DNA of 18,638 nt from CAZOHC01 sp964579845. Its GTDB lineage: Bacteria > Patescibacteriota > Microgenomatia > Levybacterales > UBA12049. The translations under genes were made by a program, and so were the position numbers. Location of the stretch: assembly GCA_964579845.1 (NCBI GenBank), contig CAZOHC010000024.1, positions 1 to 18,638 on the forward strand, given 5' to 3'. The stretch's first letter is position 1. Each line of letters starts with the position of its first letter. Under the pieces are notes generated by a model that was given only the letters and a program-made list of their open reading frames with translations, did not search any database and was not told where the DNA came from. Of the stretch, positions 1 through 6,231 are shown piece by piece.

Positions 1-7
1 GTATACA

Positions 8-430
8 ATGGAAGCAGGAAAAATGAGAAGTTATTTAAAAATATTCTAATGTTTCAGCATCAATATTTTTTATAGGTTCATCTGCTGCAGTTGCGTATCA
101 TTTTTTTGTTACTGTTCCTTCCACTCAGGAGGAGTTAAATGTTATAGATAAAGATAATATGGTATTAACTATTAACGGGTGGGTTTACCTACACATCAAC
201 TGATTTAATACGCACTAAATTAACTCATAAATGAGGTACCAGGCTCCCTGAAACTAATCGATACTAGGAATTTTACTCAAGAGAAGCAGTTTGATAACTC
301 ACTATGAACTCTCTCGAAAAAACCTCGTCCCAGTGATAAACACTGTGGTATCGGATATTAAAAGCAAAACTGTCTGTGTAATGGTGTTAAACATCAGCAA
401 TCCTCACATATATTTGCCGTAGACAATTAT
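8..430 (+). pseudogene. Decayed membrane-anchored protein gene (several frameshifts)
   Basis: An ATG at 8 opens a short basic N-terminus that stops at about 49. A shift into another frame continues as a hydrophobic stretch (AAVAYHFF) and an acidic segment ending NMVLTING, stopping at 201-203. A further shift at the Gly codon continues as GFTYTSTDLIRTKL, stopping at 232-234. Other open pieces follow, such as YELSRKNLVPVINTVVSDI at about 304-360. The pattern of basic start, membrane segment and 'ING...TSTDLIRTKL' resembles membrane-anchored SurA-type chaperone/isomerase N-termini, but this is a guess. No frame is intact, so it is read as a dead gene. It and the promoter/leader after it account for the whole stretch 1-558. 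Confidence 0.4.
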
Positions 431-448
431 TATAGGTTTATGTATAAT
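420..448 (+). promoter_or_regulatory. Putative promoter of the synthetase-like/hydrolase operon
   Basis: TAGACA (420-425), a 17-nt spacer and a consensus TATAAT (443-448) match a sigma-70 promoter. The start site would be near 455, giving a leader of about 100 nt before the GTG at 559. The leader contains small potential stems (for example TCTCA/TGAGA near 485-502) but no recognised riboswitch or T-box motif. Confidence 0.5.
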
Positions 449-558
449 CGCCTCAGCAAAGAATCATAACCTAGAGTATAAAATCTCAGGACTTGATGAG
501 ATGCTAAGCACTTTAACAAGTTACTTAGACCGTAGTTTAACGGAAAGGAAAGTTAACC

Positions 559-1872
559 GTGAAAACGAAGTATATTTCAGATATTATCGCCTTAAAAGCG
601 ACTAGTCCTGTCACGTTGTTAGCGTGGGTCGGAGGCAAGAGAGTTCACAAGAACCGGATTTTCCTAGATATGCACGACTCAACTGGTCAAATACAGGCTG
701 TTATTGAAAAGGAAGCATCGCCAGATCATTATGATCTTGCGCAAAGTCTACCCCTCGAATCAGCCTTGAATCTGATTGGTGAAGTCTCCTTTCATGAGGC
801 GAACAAAACGGTGGAGTTACGAGTTGACGAGCTTTCGCTTGTCGGACCGGCAATTACTATTTCACCTTCGCTTCGAAGTCGGATCGATATTTTCGATCCT
901 AAACTTGCCGATCATTTGTTGAGCAACCGCCATTTATATATTCGGAACCCGAAAGCTATGGCGGTGATCAGATTCAGACACTACCTTAAGTGCGCAGTCC
1001 ACGAATTTTTTCAAAAAAAAGGATTCGTGGAGATTGATGCACCGGTTCTGACTCCAGTTCCGCTCTACAATGACAGTACTGCCATACCTGTCAAGGTGCA
1101 CGATGAAGAGGTTTTCCTCACTCAATGCGTCGGTTATTATCTTGAGGCCGCTGTACATGCTTTCGAGCGTGTATACAACATGGGTCCGAGTTTCCGTGCA
1201 GAGGAGGGTCGCAGCAAACGACACTTGATAGAATATTGGCACATAAAAGCAGAAATTGCTTTTTATAATCGTGAAGACCTGATGAAGCTCGTTGAGGAAT
1301 TGATCAGCTTCATCACGATCTACATTGAGGAACATTGTCAGGACGTACTGAATGTCCTCGAGACAGAGCTCTGCAACGATGGACTGACTTCGCCTTTTTC
1401 GCGAATCAGTTACAGAGAAGCAGTCGATCATCTGATTAAGGCCGGCTACGATATTCCATTTGGAAAGAGCCTAGGTTCTGACGAAGAGGAATATCTTGCT
1501 AAGAGCTTCACAGGCCCGTTCTGGGTGGTAGGCATACCGCGAAGCATAGAACCATTTCCATACGTTGTCGACCCTGATGATCCTGCAGTCACTATGACTG
1601 CGGATTTGATTGCGTCACGCGGATATGGAGAGTTGTTGGGTATCGCAGAGAAGATCCCTGATATTGGTTCGTTAGTAGAAAGGATGGAAGAGAAAGGGAG
1701 GTTGCATGATCCCACGTTCGAGTGGGTACGTGAAATGAGGAATTATGGCTTTGTACCGCATGGTGGGATCGGAATGGGGCTAGAACGGCTTGGCCGTTGG
1801 CTCCTACAGATACCCCATGTCCGTGACGTCATGCCATTTCCACGTATCTTTGGCCGTCACATTTACCCGTAA
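559..1872 (+). CDS. AsnRS-like class II aminoacyl-tRNA synthetase paralogue
   Basis: 437 residues starting at GTG, with a good Shine-Dalgarno (GGAAAGG, 542-548). Residues ~17-95 form an OB-fold anticodon-binding domain. The rest is a class II catalytic core with motif 2 FRAEEGRSKRHLIEYW (Arg213) and motif 3 PHGGIGMGLERLGRW (Arg410), followed by the AsnRS-like tail RDVMPFPR. Architecture and length fit an archaeal/bacterial AsnRS. Pocket regions differ from AsnRS as I recall it: the usual YLTVSGQLYLE stretch reads FLTQCVGYYLE, and the GELIGGSQRE segment reads GELLGIAEKI. Class II chemistry looks possible because the ATP-binding arginines remain, but the amino-acid substrate may differ. It lies 17 nt before a second Asx-tRNA synthetase paralogue and then an amidohydrolase. 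A duplicated true AsnRS is the alternative. Confidence 0.75.
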   Translation: MKTKYISDIIALKATSPVTLLAWVGGKRVHKNRIFLDMHDSTGQIQAVIEKEASPDHYDLAQSLPLESALNLIGEVSFHEANKTVELRVDELSLVGPAITISPSLRSRIDIFDPKLADHLLSNRHLYIRNPKAMAVIRFRHYLKCAVHEFFQKKGFVEIDAPVLTPVPLYNDSTAIPVKVHDEEVFLTQCVGYYLEAAVHAFERVYNMGPSFRAEEGRSKRHLIEYWHIKAEIAFYNREDLMKLVEELISFITIYIEEHCQDVLNVLETELCNDGLTSPFSRISYREAVDHLIKAGYDIPFGKSLGSDEEEYLAKSFTGPFWVVGIPRSIEPFPYVVDPDDPAVTMTADLIASRGYGELLGIAEKIPDIGSLVERMEEKGRLHDPTFEWVREMRNYGFVPHGGIGMGLERLGRWLLQIPHVRDVMPFPRIFGRHIYP

Positions 1873-1889
1873 AAAAAGGAGTACCAAAA

Positions 1890-3194
1890 GTGCAACTTAC
1901 AAAGATTGCTGACCTTAGAAATAAAGTCGGACAAGTCACAACGATTCAGGGATGGGTCGAAGTGATTCGTAATCAGAAGAGGATGCAATTCCTCGTCATA
2001 CGGGATGATTCGGGAAGGGTTCAGGCGATTAACACCCGTCAAGGAGATGTGCTCGATGAGCGTATATCCTTATTGACACATGACTCGACCGTTTTAATCA
2101 CAGGAGTTGTGGTTGAGAATGAACAGGTAAAGTTGGGTGGCATCGAGGTGCAAATCAATGCTCTTGAAGTCACAAGCAAAGCCGAATCACCACTACCGAT
2201 CGATGAGAATACGAATCTAGACCAACGGCTTGACTGGCGATTCGTTGACATGCGCAGACCGGCTGCAAAATTAATCTTCCAAGTGCAAACTGCGATGGAA
2301 TATGCCATGCGTCAGTTTTGGCATGAGGAAGGCTTCATAGAGATCCATTCACCCAAGATTACGGGTAGTCCGAGTGAATCAGGTGCTGAGCTCTTCAGTC
2401 TGCAATATTTCGGTCGGACCGCTTATCTTGCACAGTCGCCACAATTCTATAAACAAATGGCGATGGCTGCAGGACTTGGGAAAATCTTTGAGATCGGACC
2501 AGTTTTCAGGGCTAATCCGTCATTCACGTCTCGACACGACACAGAGTTTACCTCTGTCGATGTTGAATTCTCTTGGATTTCTTCACATGAGGATGTTATG
2601 CAACTGGAAGAACGCCTGTTAACTCAGGTTCTTCAGTTCATCGCTGACTCATATGGAGACCAAATACGAGAACACTTCAATGTTGACATAGAAGTACCTA
2701 ATCTACCATTCCCGCGAATCTCGCTAGCAGAAGCTATCTCGCTTATTAAAGAGCGCGGATGGCAAGAGCCTGCGGATTCCAGCGGGGATTTAGATCCCGA
2801 AGGGGAACGGATGGTAGCTCGATATGTAGCCGAGAATTATGGGCACGAGTTCGTCTTCGTTACGGACTATCCCAGTAGTATCCGGGCTTTCTATCATATG
2901 CGTCATACTAACAGCCCTCTACTGACCAAAAGCTTCGACCTTCTCTGGAAGGGGCTCGAAATCACGACAGGGGCTCAAAGGGAGCACAGATATGAGATCC
3001 TTCTTGCACAAGCACTTGAAAAAGGGCTGAGTCAAGAATCGATTCAATACTATCTGGACTTCTTCAAGTATGGTTGCCCCCCGCACGGGGGGTTTGGCCT
3101 TGGACTCACGCGAATCTTGATGACCGCTCTGGGACTCAAGAATGTACGCGAGGTTACTTACCTTTACCGAGGTCCTAATCGGCTCATGCCGTAA
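1890..3194 (+). CDS. Archaeal/AspS2-type aspartyl-tRNA synthetase-like protein
   Basis: 434 residues from GTG 1890, with AAGGAG 8 nt upstream. An N-terminal OB fold (residues ~15-100) precedes a class II core. The aspartate-site segments are recognisable: GSPSESGAELF (159-169), YLAQSPQFYKQMAMAAG, GLEITTGAQREH, and the terminal RLMP. Its length (about 430) matches the short archaeal-type AspRS and the clostridial aspartate-tRNA(Asn) ligase rather than the ~590-residue bacterial AspRS. Two departures stand out: motif 2 reads FRANPSFTSRHDTEF (Asn209 where Glu is usual), and motif 3 reads GLGLTR (Thr in place of Glu, Arg408 kept). Activation of aspartate looks feasible. It sits between the AsnRS-like gene and the hydrolase, so a role outside normal translation is inferred, not shown. 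Confidence 0.8.
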   Translation: MQLTKIADLRNKVGQVTTIQGWVEVIRNQKRMQFLVIRDDSGRVQAINTRQGDVLDERISLLTHDSTVLITGVVVENEQVKLGGIEVQINALEVTSKAESPLPIDENTNLDQRLDWRFVDMRRPAAKLIFQVQTAMEYAMRQFWHEEGFIEIHSPKITGSPSESGAELFSLQYFGRTAYLAQSPQFYKQMAMAAGLGKIFEIGPVFRANPSFTSRHDTEFTSVDVEFSWISSHEDVMQLEERLLTQVLQFIADSYGDQIREHFNVDIEVPNLPFPRISLAEAISLIKERGWQEPADSSGDLDPEGERMVARYVAENYGHEFVFVTDYPSSIRAFYHMRHTNSPLLTKSFDLLWKGLEITTGAQREHRYEILLAQALEKGLSQESIQYYLDFFKYGCPPHGGFGLGLTRILMTALGLKNVREVTYLYRGPNRLMP

Positions 3195-3208
3195 GGATCA
3201 GAAGCGAG

Positions 3209-3233
3209 GGAGACCGGATGAACTCCGGTCTCC
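3209..3233 (+). promoter_or_regulatory. Perfect 10-bp hairpin just before a ribosome-binding site
   Basis: GGAGACCGGA (3209-3218) and TCCGGTCTCC (3224-3233) form a perfect stem with a 5-nt loop (TGAAC). It lies in the gap between the AspRS-like gene and the hydrolase, 3 nt before the AAGGAG at 3237-3242. There is no T-tract, so it is not an intrinsic terminator. An mRNA processing, stability or translation-control role is inferred. Confidence 0.6.
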
Positions 3234-3249
3234 AACAAGGAGTATTGAA

Positions 3250-4275
3250 ATGCACACAGTCGATTTGGAACTGTGGCGATATTCGCTTTCGCTCACTAGG
3301 CGTGAGATGGAATATCGTGACAGCCTGATGAACTGGCTCCCACCAGACATTATCGATGCACATGCTCACTGCAACCTACCTGGCCACGTGGGTGTACTAC
3401 CTGAACGTGTACAAAATCACATGATGAGTACCTTTCCAAGCCTTACCTTGGAGGAGTCAATCGCTATCAAAGCGATTTTCTTTCCAGGTAAAAAGGTGCG
3501 TACACTGCGCTTTGCAAGTGCCTTTAGTGGTATTGATCATTTCGCAGCTAACGATTACCTTTTGAAGAATAGCCCATCTGATGACCGGGTGGCGCTATAT
3601 GTTCTTCCTGACGATATCGACTACAGCGTTCAGATGATGGATAACGTACGGGTAAGTGCCTTGAAGGCTTACTATCTGTACTTTGATCCACCAGCAACGA
3701 GGATCTATCAGTACTTCCCTAAAGAAGTGCTGGAAGTTGCTCAGTTTAAAGGAATCCCCATCATCTTACACCTACCTCGTCTCATTACTTTATGTGGTGA
3801 TGACCTGATGCAGGTATTGACGGATTTCCCTCGACTGCGAATTGTCCTCGCACATTTAGGCCTTCCTCATTTAATGGTGCCTGGGTTAGAAGCGTCGTAT
3901 GAAAGGTTTTCCAATTTCGAGAACCTCTTCATGGACACTTCAATGATACCTTCACCAGAGGTAGTCGAACTCGCGCTCAGGAAGTTCGGCTCAAACAGAA
4001 TCACGTATGGTTCTGATGAGCCCCTTAATCTCATTCGTGCGGCGACTTATCCTAACCCAGAAAAAGGACAGCGACTCGTTAGCGAGTACCCTTATCACTG
4101 GGTTGATCCAGAAGAACAGGCGATGTACGCGCGCTTCGCAATTGATGTAATGCATACGCATTGGCAATCAATTCAAGCGATCCGGGACGCATGGGATAAG
4201 TTCTCTATCAATGAACAAGGTAGGATCCGGGTGAATGTATTCAGCCGGACAGCGAAGGAACTCTACGGATTCTAG
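3250..4275 (+). CDS. Amidohydrolase-fold metal-dependent hydrolase
   Basis: 341 residues. ATG 3250 is chosen because AAGGAG (3237-3242) precedes it by 7 nt; a longer reading from 3142 would overlap the AspRS-like gene and translate the intergenic hairpin. The amidohydrolase-2-like TIM barrel has the metal motif DAHAHC after the first strand (residues ~37-42), a later metal His (IIILHLPR), a further His (IVLAHLGLPH), MDTS, and the final-strand aspartate in TYGSDEPL. These are the usual ligand positions of the amidohydrolase superfamily, so a metal-dependent hydrolase or decarboxylase is likely; the substrate is unknown. The last gene of the three-gene operon, it may process a product made or activated by the two synthetase-like proteins. 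That link is inferred from adjacency only. Confidence 0.75.
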   Translation: MHTVDLELWRYSLSLTRREMEYRDSLMNWLPPDIIDAHAHCNLPGHVGVLPERVQNHMMSTFPSLTLEESIAIKAIFFPGKKVRTLRFASAFSGIDHFAANDYLLKNSPSDDRVALYVLPDDIDYSVQMMDNVRVSALKAYYLYFDPPATRIYQYFPKEVLEVAQFKGIPIILHLPRLITLCGDDLMQVLTDFPRLRIVLAHLGLPHLMVPGLEASYERFSNFENLFMDTSMIPSPEVVELALRKFGSNRITYGSDEPLNLIRAATYPNPEKGQRLVSEYPYHWVDPEEQAMYARFAIDVMHTHWQSIQAIRDAWDKFSINEQGRIRVNVFSRTAKELYGF

Positions 4276-4320
4276 GTAACATTGGACTAGAGGCTTAACC
4301 ATAGCCTCTAGTCCTACCTA
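4273..4320. terminator. Long two-way hairpin between convergent genes
   Basis: An 11-bp perfect stem (GGACTAGAGGC 4284-4294, GCCTCTAGTCC 4304-4314) is extended by an outer 6-bp stem (TAGGTA 4273-4278, TACCTA 4315-4320) across a 5-nt bulge. It includes the stop codons of the hydrolase and of the converging HIT gene. The T-tract is weak, so a shared terminator or 3'-end stabiliser is the reading. Confidence 0.6.
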
Positions 4321-4779
4321 CTTTATTAATCGGATTTTTGTTGCCAATGCAGCTAATTTTTCATCATCTTCTCTTTTATAGTCATGAGAGGAGATATATC
4401 CTTCATAGGACTCAAAATATTTATCAACATTTGACTTGAATTGCTTCCATTCTTCCATACCACCAGTGCCATGCATAGGAAAAAGCTTTGCATGTACATG
4501 ATCGACCCCGAATCCCTCAAAAATCATGCCAGTTCTACCGACATCCTCTAATGCTTTATCCAGTAGTTTACCAACCCGTTTTGAAGCTAACACTAACTCA
4601 GAAAGGACCGAATCTGGAAGATCAAAGGCATAACTGGAGTAATGAAACTTCGGAATAACCACGCTGAATCCCTCGGTGTTCGGGAAGATAGAAAGAAAAG
4701 CTAGGTGCTTCTCATCCTCCCATATTTTGTGTGTATGCATTTTTCCGGCAACAATTTTACAAAATATGCAATCTAACAT
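4318..4779 (-). CDS. HIT-family nucleotide-binding hydrolase
   Basis: 153 residues starting at the ATG whose complement is 4777-4779. The same frame stays open upstream, but that extension translates the comM remnant out of frame, and a promoter lies just before 4779. HIT-fold marks: LDCIFCKIVAG at the start (CxxC zinc pair C4/C7 as in HINT-type proteins), FSVVIPKFHY, and the HIT motif FGVDHVHAKLFPM (residues 90-102). The canonical H-x-H-x-H motif here is His94-Val-His96-Ala-Lys98: the central His, the usual nucleophile, is kept and the third His is Lys. HIT proteins hydrolyse nucleotide phosphoramidates or dinucleoside polyphosphates; the substrate here is unknown. It converges on the synthetase-like operon. 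Confidence 0.85.
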   Translation of the reverse strand: MLDCIFCKIVAGKMHTHKIWEDEKHLAFLSIFPNTEGFSVVIPKFHYSSYAFDLPDSVLSELVLASKRVGKLLDKALEDVGRTGMIFEGFGVDHVHAKLFPMHGTGGMEEWKQFKSNVDKYFESYEGYISSHDYKREDDEKLAALATKIRLIK

Positions 4780-4786
4780 AGAAAAG

Positions 4787-4795
4787 ATTATACCA
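4787..4795 (-). promoter_or_regulatory. Extended -10 promoter of the HIT gene
   Basis: On the minus strand TGG-TATAAT (4795 down to 4787) ends 7 nt before the ATG. The expected start of transcription falls at the start codon, so the mRNA would be leaderless. No clear -35 box is present. Confidence 0.55.
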
Positions 4796-4831
4796 TTTTT
4801 GTGATTCATTAGGTTTATTATATGTAAATCC

Positions 4832-5011
4832 TTATTGGACAGGGGTTCTGGGCATTGGTGAGCGGACGCGTTCTTTGGCTTCTTCAACAGCCTTATCAGG
4901 GAGCCCGACGATGGTGAAGGAAGGAAGCCCTTGGGAGGCGATATCCACCTCAACCTCGATCGGAACCGCGTCCAATCCGACAACAGCTGAGGAGAAGACC
5001 TTTGCAAGCAT
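4832..5011 (-). pseudogene. comM: comM (YifB-type AAA+ ATPase) N-terminal remnant
   Basis: A 59-codon reading frame on the minus strand starts MLAKVFSSAVVGLDAVPIE and continues through IASQGLPSFTIVGLPDKA to EEAKERVRS at about residue 51. This is the near-consensus N-terminus of ComM/YifB Mg-chelatase-like ATPases, which are about 500 residues long and help branch migration during natural transformation. After Ser51 similarity ends abruptly, and eight unrelated residues lead to TAA at 4832-4834. There is no frameshift or stop inside the retained part and the promoter is intact, so the break looks recent. The missing ~450 codons would have extended towards lower coordinates, where the HIT gene and synthetase-like operon now lie. 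Confidence 0.8.
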
Positions 5012-5023
5012 ACTGCTGAGTTA

Positions 5024-5052
5024 AGCGTACGCCTAACAGAAGCGCCTGTCAA
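5024..5052 (-). promoter_or_regulatory. Promoter of the truncated comM
   Basis: Minus-strand TTGACA (complement at 5047-5052), a 17-nt spacer and TACGCT (5024-5029) lie 12 nt before the comM ATG. Its survival supports recent truncation. Confidence 0.5.
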
Positions 5053-5074
5053 GGGCAATAATTATCCTATAATA

Positions 5075-5103
5075 TTGACTTTTCAGCGCTTTTTTGCTAT
5101 ACT
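5075..5103 (+). promoter_or_regulatory. Strong sigma-70 promoter
   Basis: TTGACT (5075-5080), exactly 17 nt, TATACT (5098-5103). Transcription would begin near 5110, at the base of the first leader hairpin. Confidence 0.7.
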
Positions 5104-5109
5104 TTGTGC

Positions 5110-5284
5110 CTGGGGTGGAGTTTGTCTGGGTACAATCGCTATCTCTTCTAAGCTCCACCTCAGAATTTTTGTACATTGAATATTATATCGAAGCTTAGGT
5201 AGATGGCTGTGTGTGTTGAATAATTCAACCCAGAGAGCCATCTATGTGATGTGCTTGGATCTCATCTAAAAAAGGAGGAATCCT
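5110..5284 (+). promoter_or_regulatory. Structured 175-nt leader with possible pseudoknot
   Basis: Stem 1 pairs CTGGGGTGGAG (5110-5120) with CTCCACCTCAG (5153-5163): 11 bp with one G-U, enclosing 32 nt. Within that loop GTACAA (5130-5135) is complementary to TTGTAC (5169-5174) just after the stem, which would give an H-type pseudoknot. A second hairpin pairs TAGATGGCT (5200-5208) with AGCCATCTA (5236-5244), with an inner GTTGAA/TTCAAC stem. A near-perfect AAGGAGG (5272-5278) and a TTG start follow. T5 after stem 1 (5166-5170) could support attenuation. It matches no riboswitch or structural RNA class I can name, and could also be a processed small RNA. Confidence 0.55.
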
Positions 5285-5437
5285 TTGAAGAGTGATCGCA
5301 ATCATCGCCCATCGATGTGGCCGCCGTATGACCGGCGGGACTACGACCGGGGTGTGAATCTCGAGCGCCCCTACCGGGAGCTTGATAATAAGCGGAAGCG
5401 CCGGGAAGCGAAGCGTGCGCTTCGCAAGTTTTTCTAA
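5285..5437 (+). CDS. Small arginine-rich basic protein, 50 residues
   Basis: A TTG-started frame of 50 residues sits 6 nt after AAGGAGG. The protein is very basic: an N-terminal part with NHRPSMWPPYDRRDYDRG and a C-terminal lysine/arginine helix (KRKRREAKRALRKFF). No membrane segment or cysteines. Its own promoter, long structured leader, optimal ribosome-binding site and strong terminator show a dedicated single-gene transcription unit. The composition suggests RNA, ribosome or DNA binding, but I do not recognise the family. GC-rich codon choice resembles the flanking core genes. The frame is supported by signals on both sides, not by homology. Confidence 0.65.
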   Translation: MKSDRNHRPSMWPPYDRRDYDRGVNLERPYRELDNKRKRREAKRALRKFF

Positions 5438-5452
5438 TCTAATTACTTTTAT

Positions 5453-5487
5453 CCCTCGGGGCCGGGTTCGGCCTCGGGGGTTTTTTT
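5453..5487 (+). terminator. Rho-independent terminator
   Basis: A 12-bp GC-rich stem (5453-5464 with 5469-5480, two G-U pairs, loop GGTT) is followed by T7 (5481-5487). It ends the basic-protein transcript. Confidence 0.85.
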
Positions 5488-5492
5488 ATGTT

Positions 5493-5582
5493 TTATTGTG
5501 AGTTCAGGACGTCGCTGAGGCCCATAAGCGTAAACAGCGTCAGCGGTAGTCCGATAAGCCAGATAAAAAGTATTGTTTCCAT
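5493..5582 (-). CDS. Possible 29-residue single-span membrane peptide
   Basis: The minus strand has a 29-codon frame from ATG (5582) to TAA (5493). It starts METILFIWLIGLPLTLF, continues TLMGLSD, and ends LNSQ. Almost the whole peptide is hydrophobic with a short polar tail, as in small membrane proteins. There is no clear Shine-Dalgarno. Plausible but unproven. Confidence 0.3.
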   Translation of the reverse strand: METILFIWLIGLPLTLFTLMGLSDVLNSQ

Positions 5583-5682
5583 AATGTGTCCAGTCTACTG
5601 TTTGAAAGACGGGAATGAGGAAGGAATATGTAAGGAAACGGTAAGAGAGGGTAGTTCAGAACACTCGGAACACGCAGAAAGG

Positions 5683-5714
5683 CCAGATAGCCAGATAGCC
5701 AGATAGCCAGATAG
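5683..5714. repeat. Tandem repeat CCAGATAG x4
   Basis: Four perfect head-to-tail copies of the 8-mer CCAGATAG. They abut palindromic repeat copy A, whose TATCTG (5747-5752) can pair with the CAGATA units. Confidence 0.9.
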
Positions 5715-5770
5715 ATCAGAGAGTCTGATTGTTCTGACGCACCGGTTATCTGAGTCTACTGAGTTTTCTG
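5715..5770. repeat. Dispersed palindromic repeat, copy A
   Basis: A 56-bp unit with a core hairpin ATCAGA-GAG-TCTGAT, a middle TCTGACGCACCG, and an end TCTGAGTCTACTGAGTTTTC. It is about 84% identical to copy B at 6274-6329 (roughly nine differences). It lies immediately upstream of the DoxX-like gene's promoter. Confidence 0.75.
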
Positions 5771-5778
5771 AAATTTTA

Positions 5779-5807
5779 TTGCATGAAAAAATTGAATATG
5801 CTACGCT
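5779..5807 (+). promoter_or_regulatory. Promoter of the DoxX-like gene
   Basis: TTGCAT (5779-5784), 17 nt, TACGCT (5802-5807), then 6 nt to the ATG. Predicted leaderless mRNA. Confidence 0.5.
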
Positions 5808-5813
5808 CATCAA

Positions 5814-6221
5814 ATGGAAGACCTTGAGCAGTTTTCAGGAAAGTACGGGGAGAGATTGCTCCGCTACAGCCTCGGTCTTGTCTTTCTTTGGTTTGGGCTG
5901 CTTAAAGTCTTCGGTGCGAGTCCGGTCTCCAGGATCATCCTCTTTGCGATGCCGTCATTTGTCGCAGACATTCCGTGGTTTTTCCTCGTTTTAGGGCTCG
6001 CAGAAGTCGCTATCGGTCTCGGGTTTTTCTTTCGGAAGACAGCTCCGATTGCCTCAGTCGTTATGATACTGCACCTCCTCGTCGCAACGATCAGTGTCCT
6101 GGTGACACAGGGTTTCTCGACCGGATTTCCGTTCCTCACGATTGAGGGCGAATTCGTCATCAAAAATATCGTCTTTATCGCAGCAGGCATCGCCGTGATC
6201 GGAATGAAGGAGAAAGAGTAG
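5814..6221 (+). CDS. DoxX-like four-helix membrane protein
   Basis: 135 residues. The N-terminal LLRYSLGLVFLWFGLLKVFG resembles the first helix of DoxX-like proteins. Three more hydrophobic segments follow at about residues 50-71, 78-98 and 112-130, with the charged tail KEKE. The start is ATG 5814, 6 nt after a -10 box. DoxX-like proteins are membrane-embedded; some are linked to quinone or thiol redox chemistry, but no substrate can be named here. It is a single-gene unit flanked on both sides by related palindromic repeats. A DoxX-superfamily relative with another function is the alternative. Confidence 0.7.
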   Translation: MEDLEQFSGKYGERLLRYSLGLVFLWFGLLKVFGASPVSRIILFAMPSFVADIPWFFLVLGLAEVAIGLGFFFRKTAPIASVVMILHLLVATISVLVTQGFSTGFPFLTIEGEFVIKNIVFIAAGIAVIGMKEKE

Positions 6222-6231
6222 CTTCAGAATA

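Noticed and set aside
455..558. T-box or amino-acid riboswitch before the synthetase-like operon
   Set aside because: No T-box sequence, specifier loop or terminator/antiterminator pair can be seen in the ~100-nt leader.
934..1431. 165-codon frame antisense to the AsnRS-like gene
   Set aside because: Shadow frame with no promoter or ribosome-binding site; the plus-strand frame has clear class II motifs.
3142..3249. Longer start for the hydrolase, overlapping the AspRS-like gene
   Set aside because: It would translate the AspRS-like 3' end out of frame and the intergenic hairpin; ATG 3250 has an ideal AAGGAG.
4780..5058. N-terminal extension of the HIT protein (longest frame of 246 residues)
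   Set aside because: It reads the comM remnant in the wrong frame and crosses the HIT promoter; HIT proteins of this type start at LDCIFCK.
5488..5706. 72-codon plus-strand frame after the terminator
   Set aside because: Starts within the terminator T-tract, low-complexity and no ribosome-binding site.
5683..5714. CCAGATAG x4 as a CRISPR-like array
   Set aside because: Units are 8 bp with no spacers; it is a simple tandem repeat.
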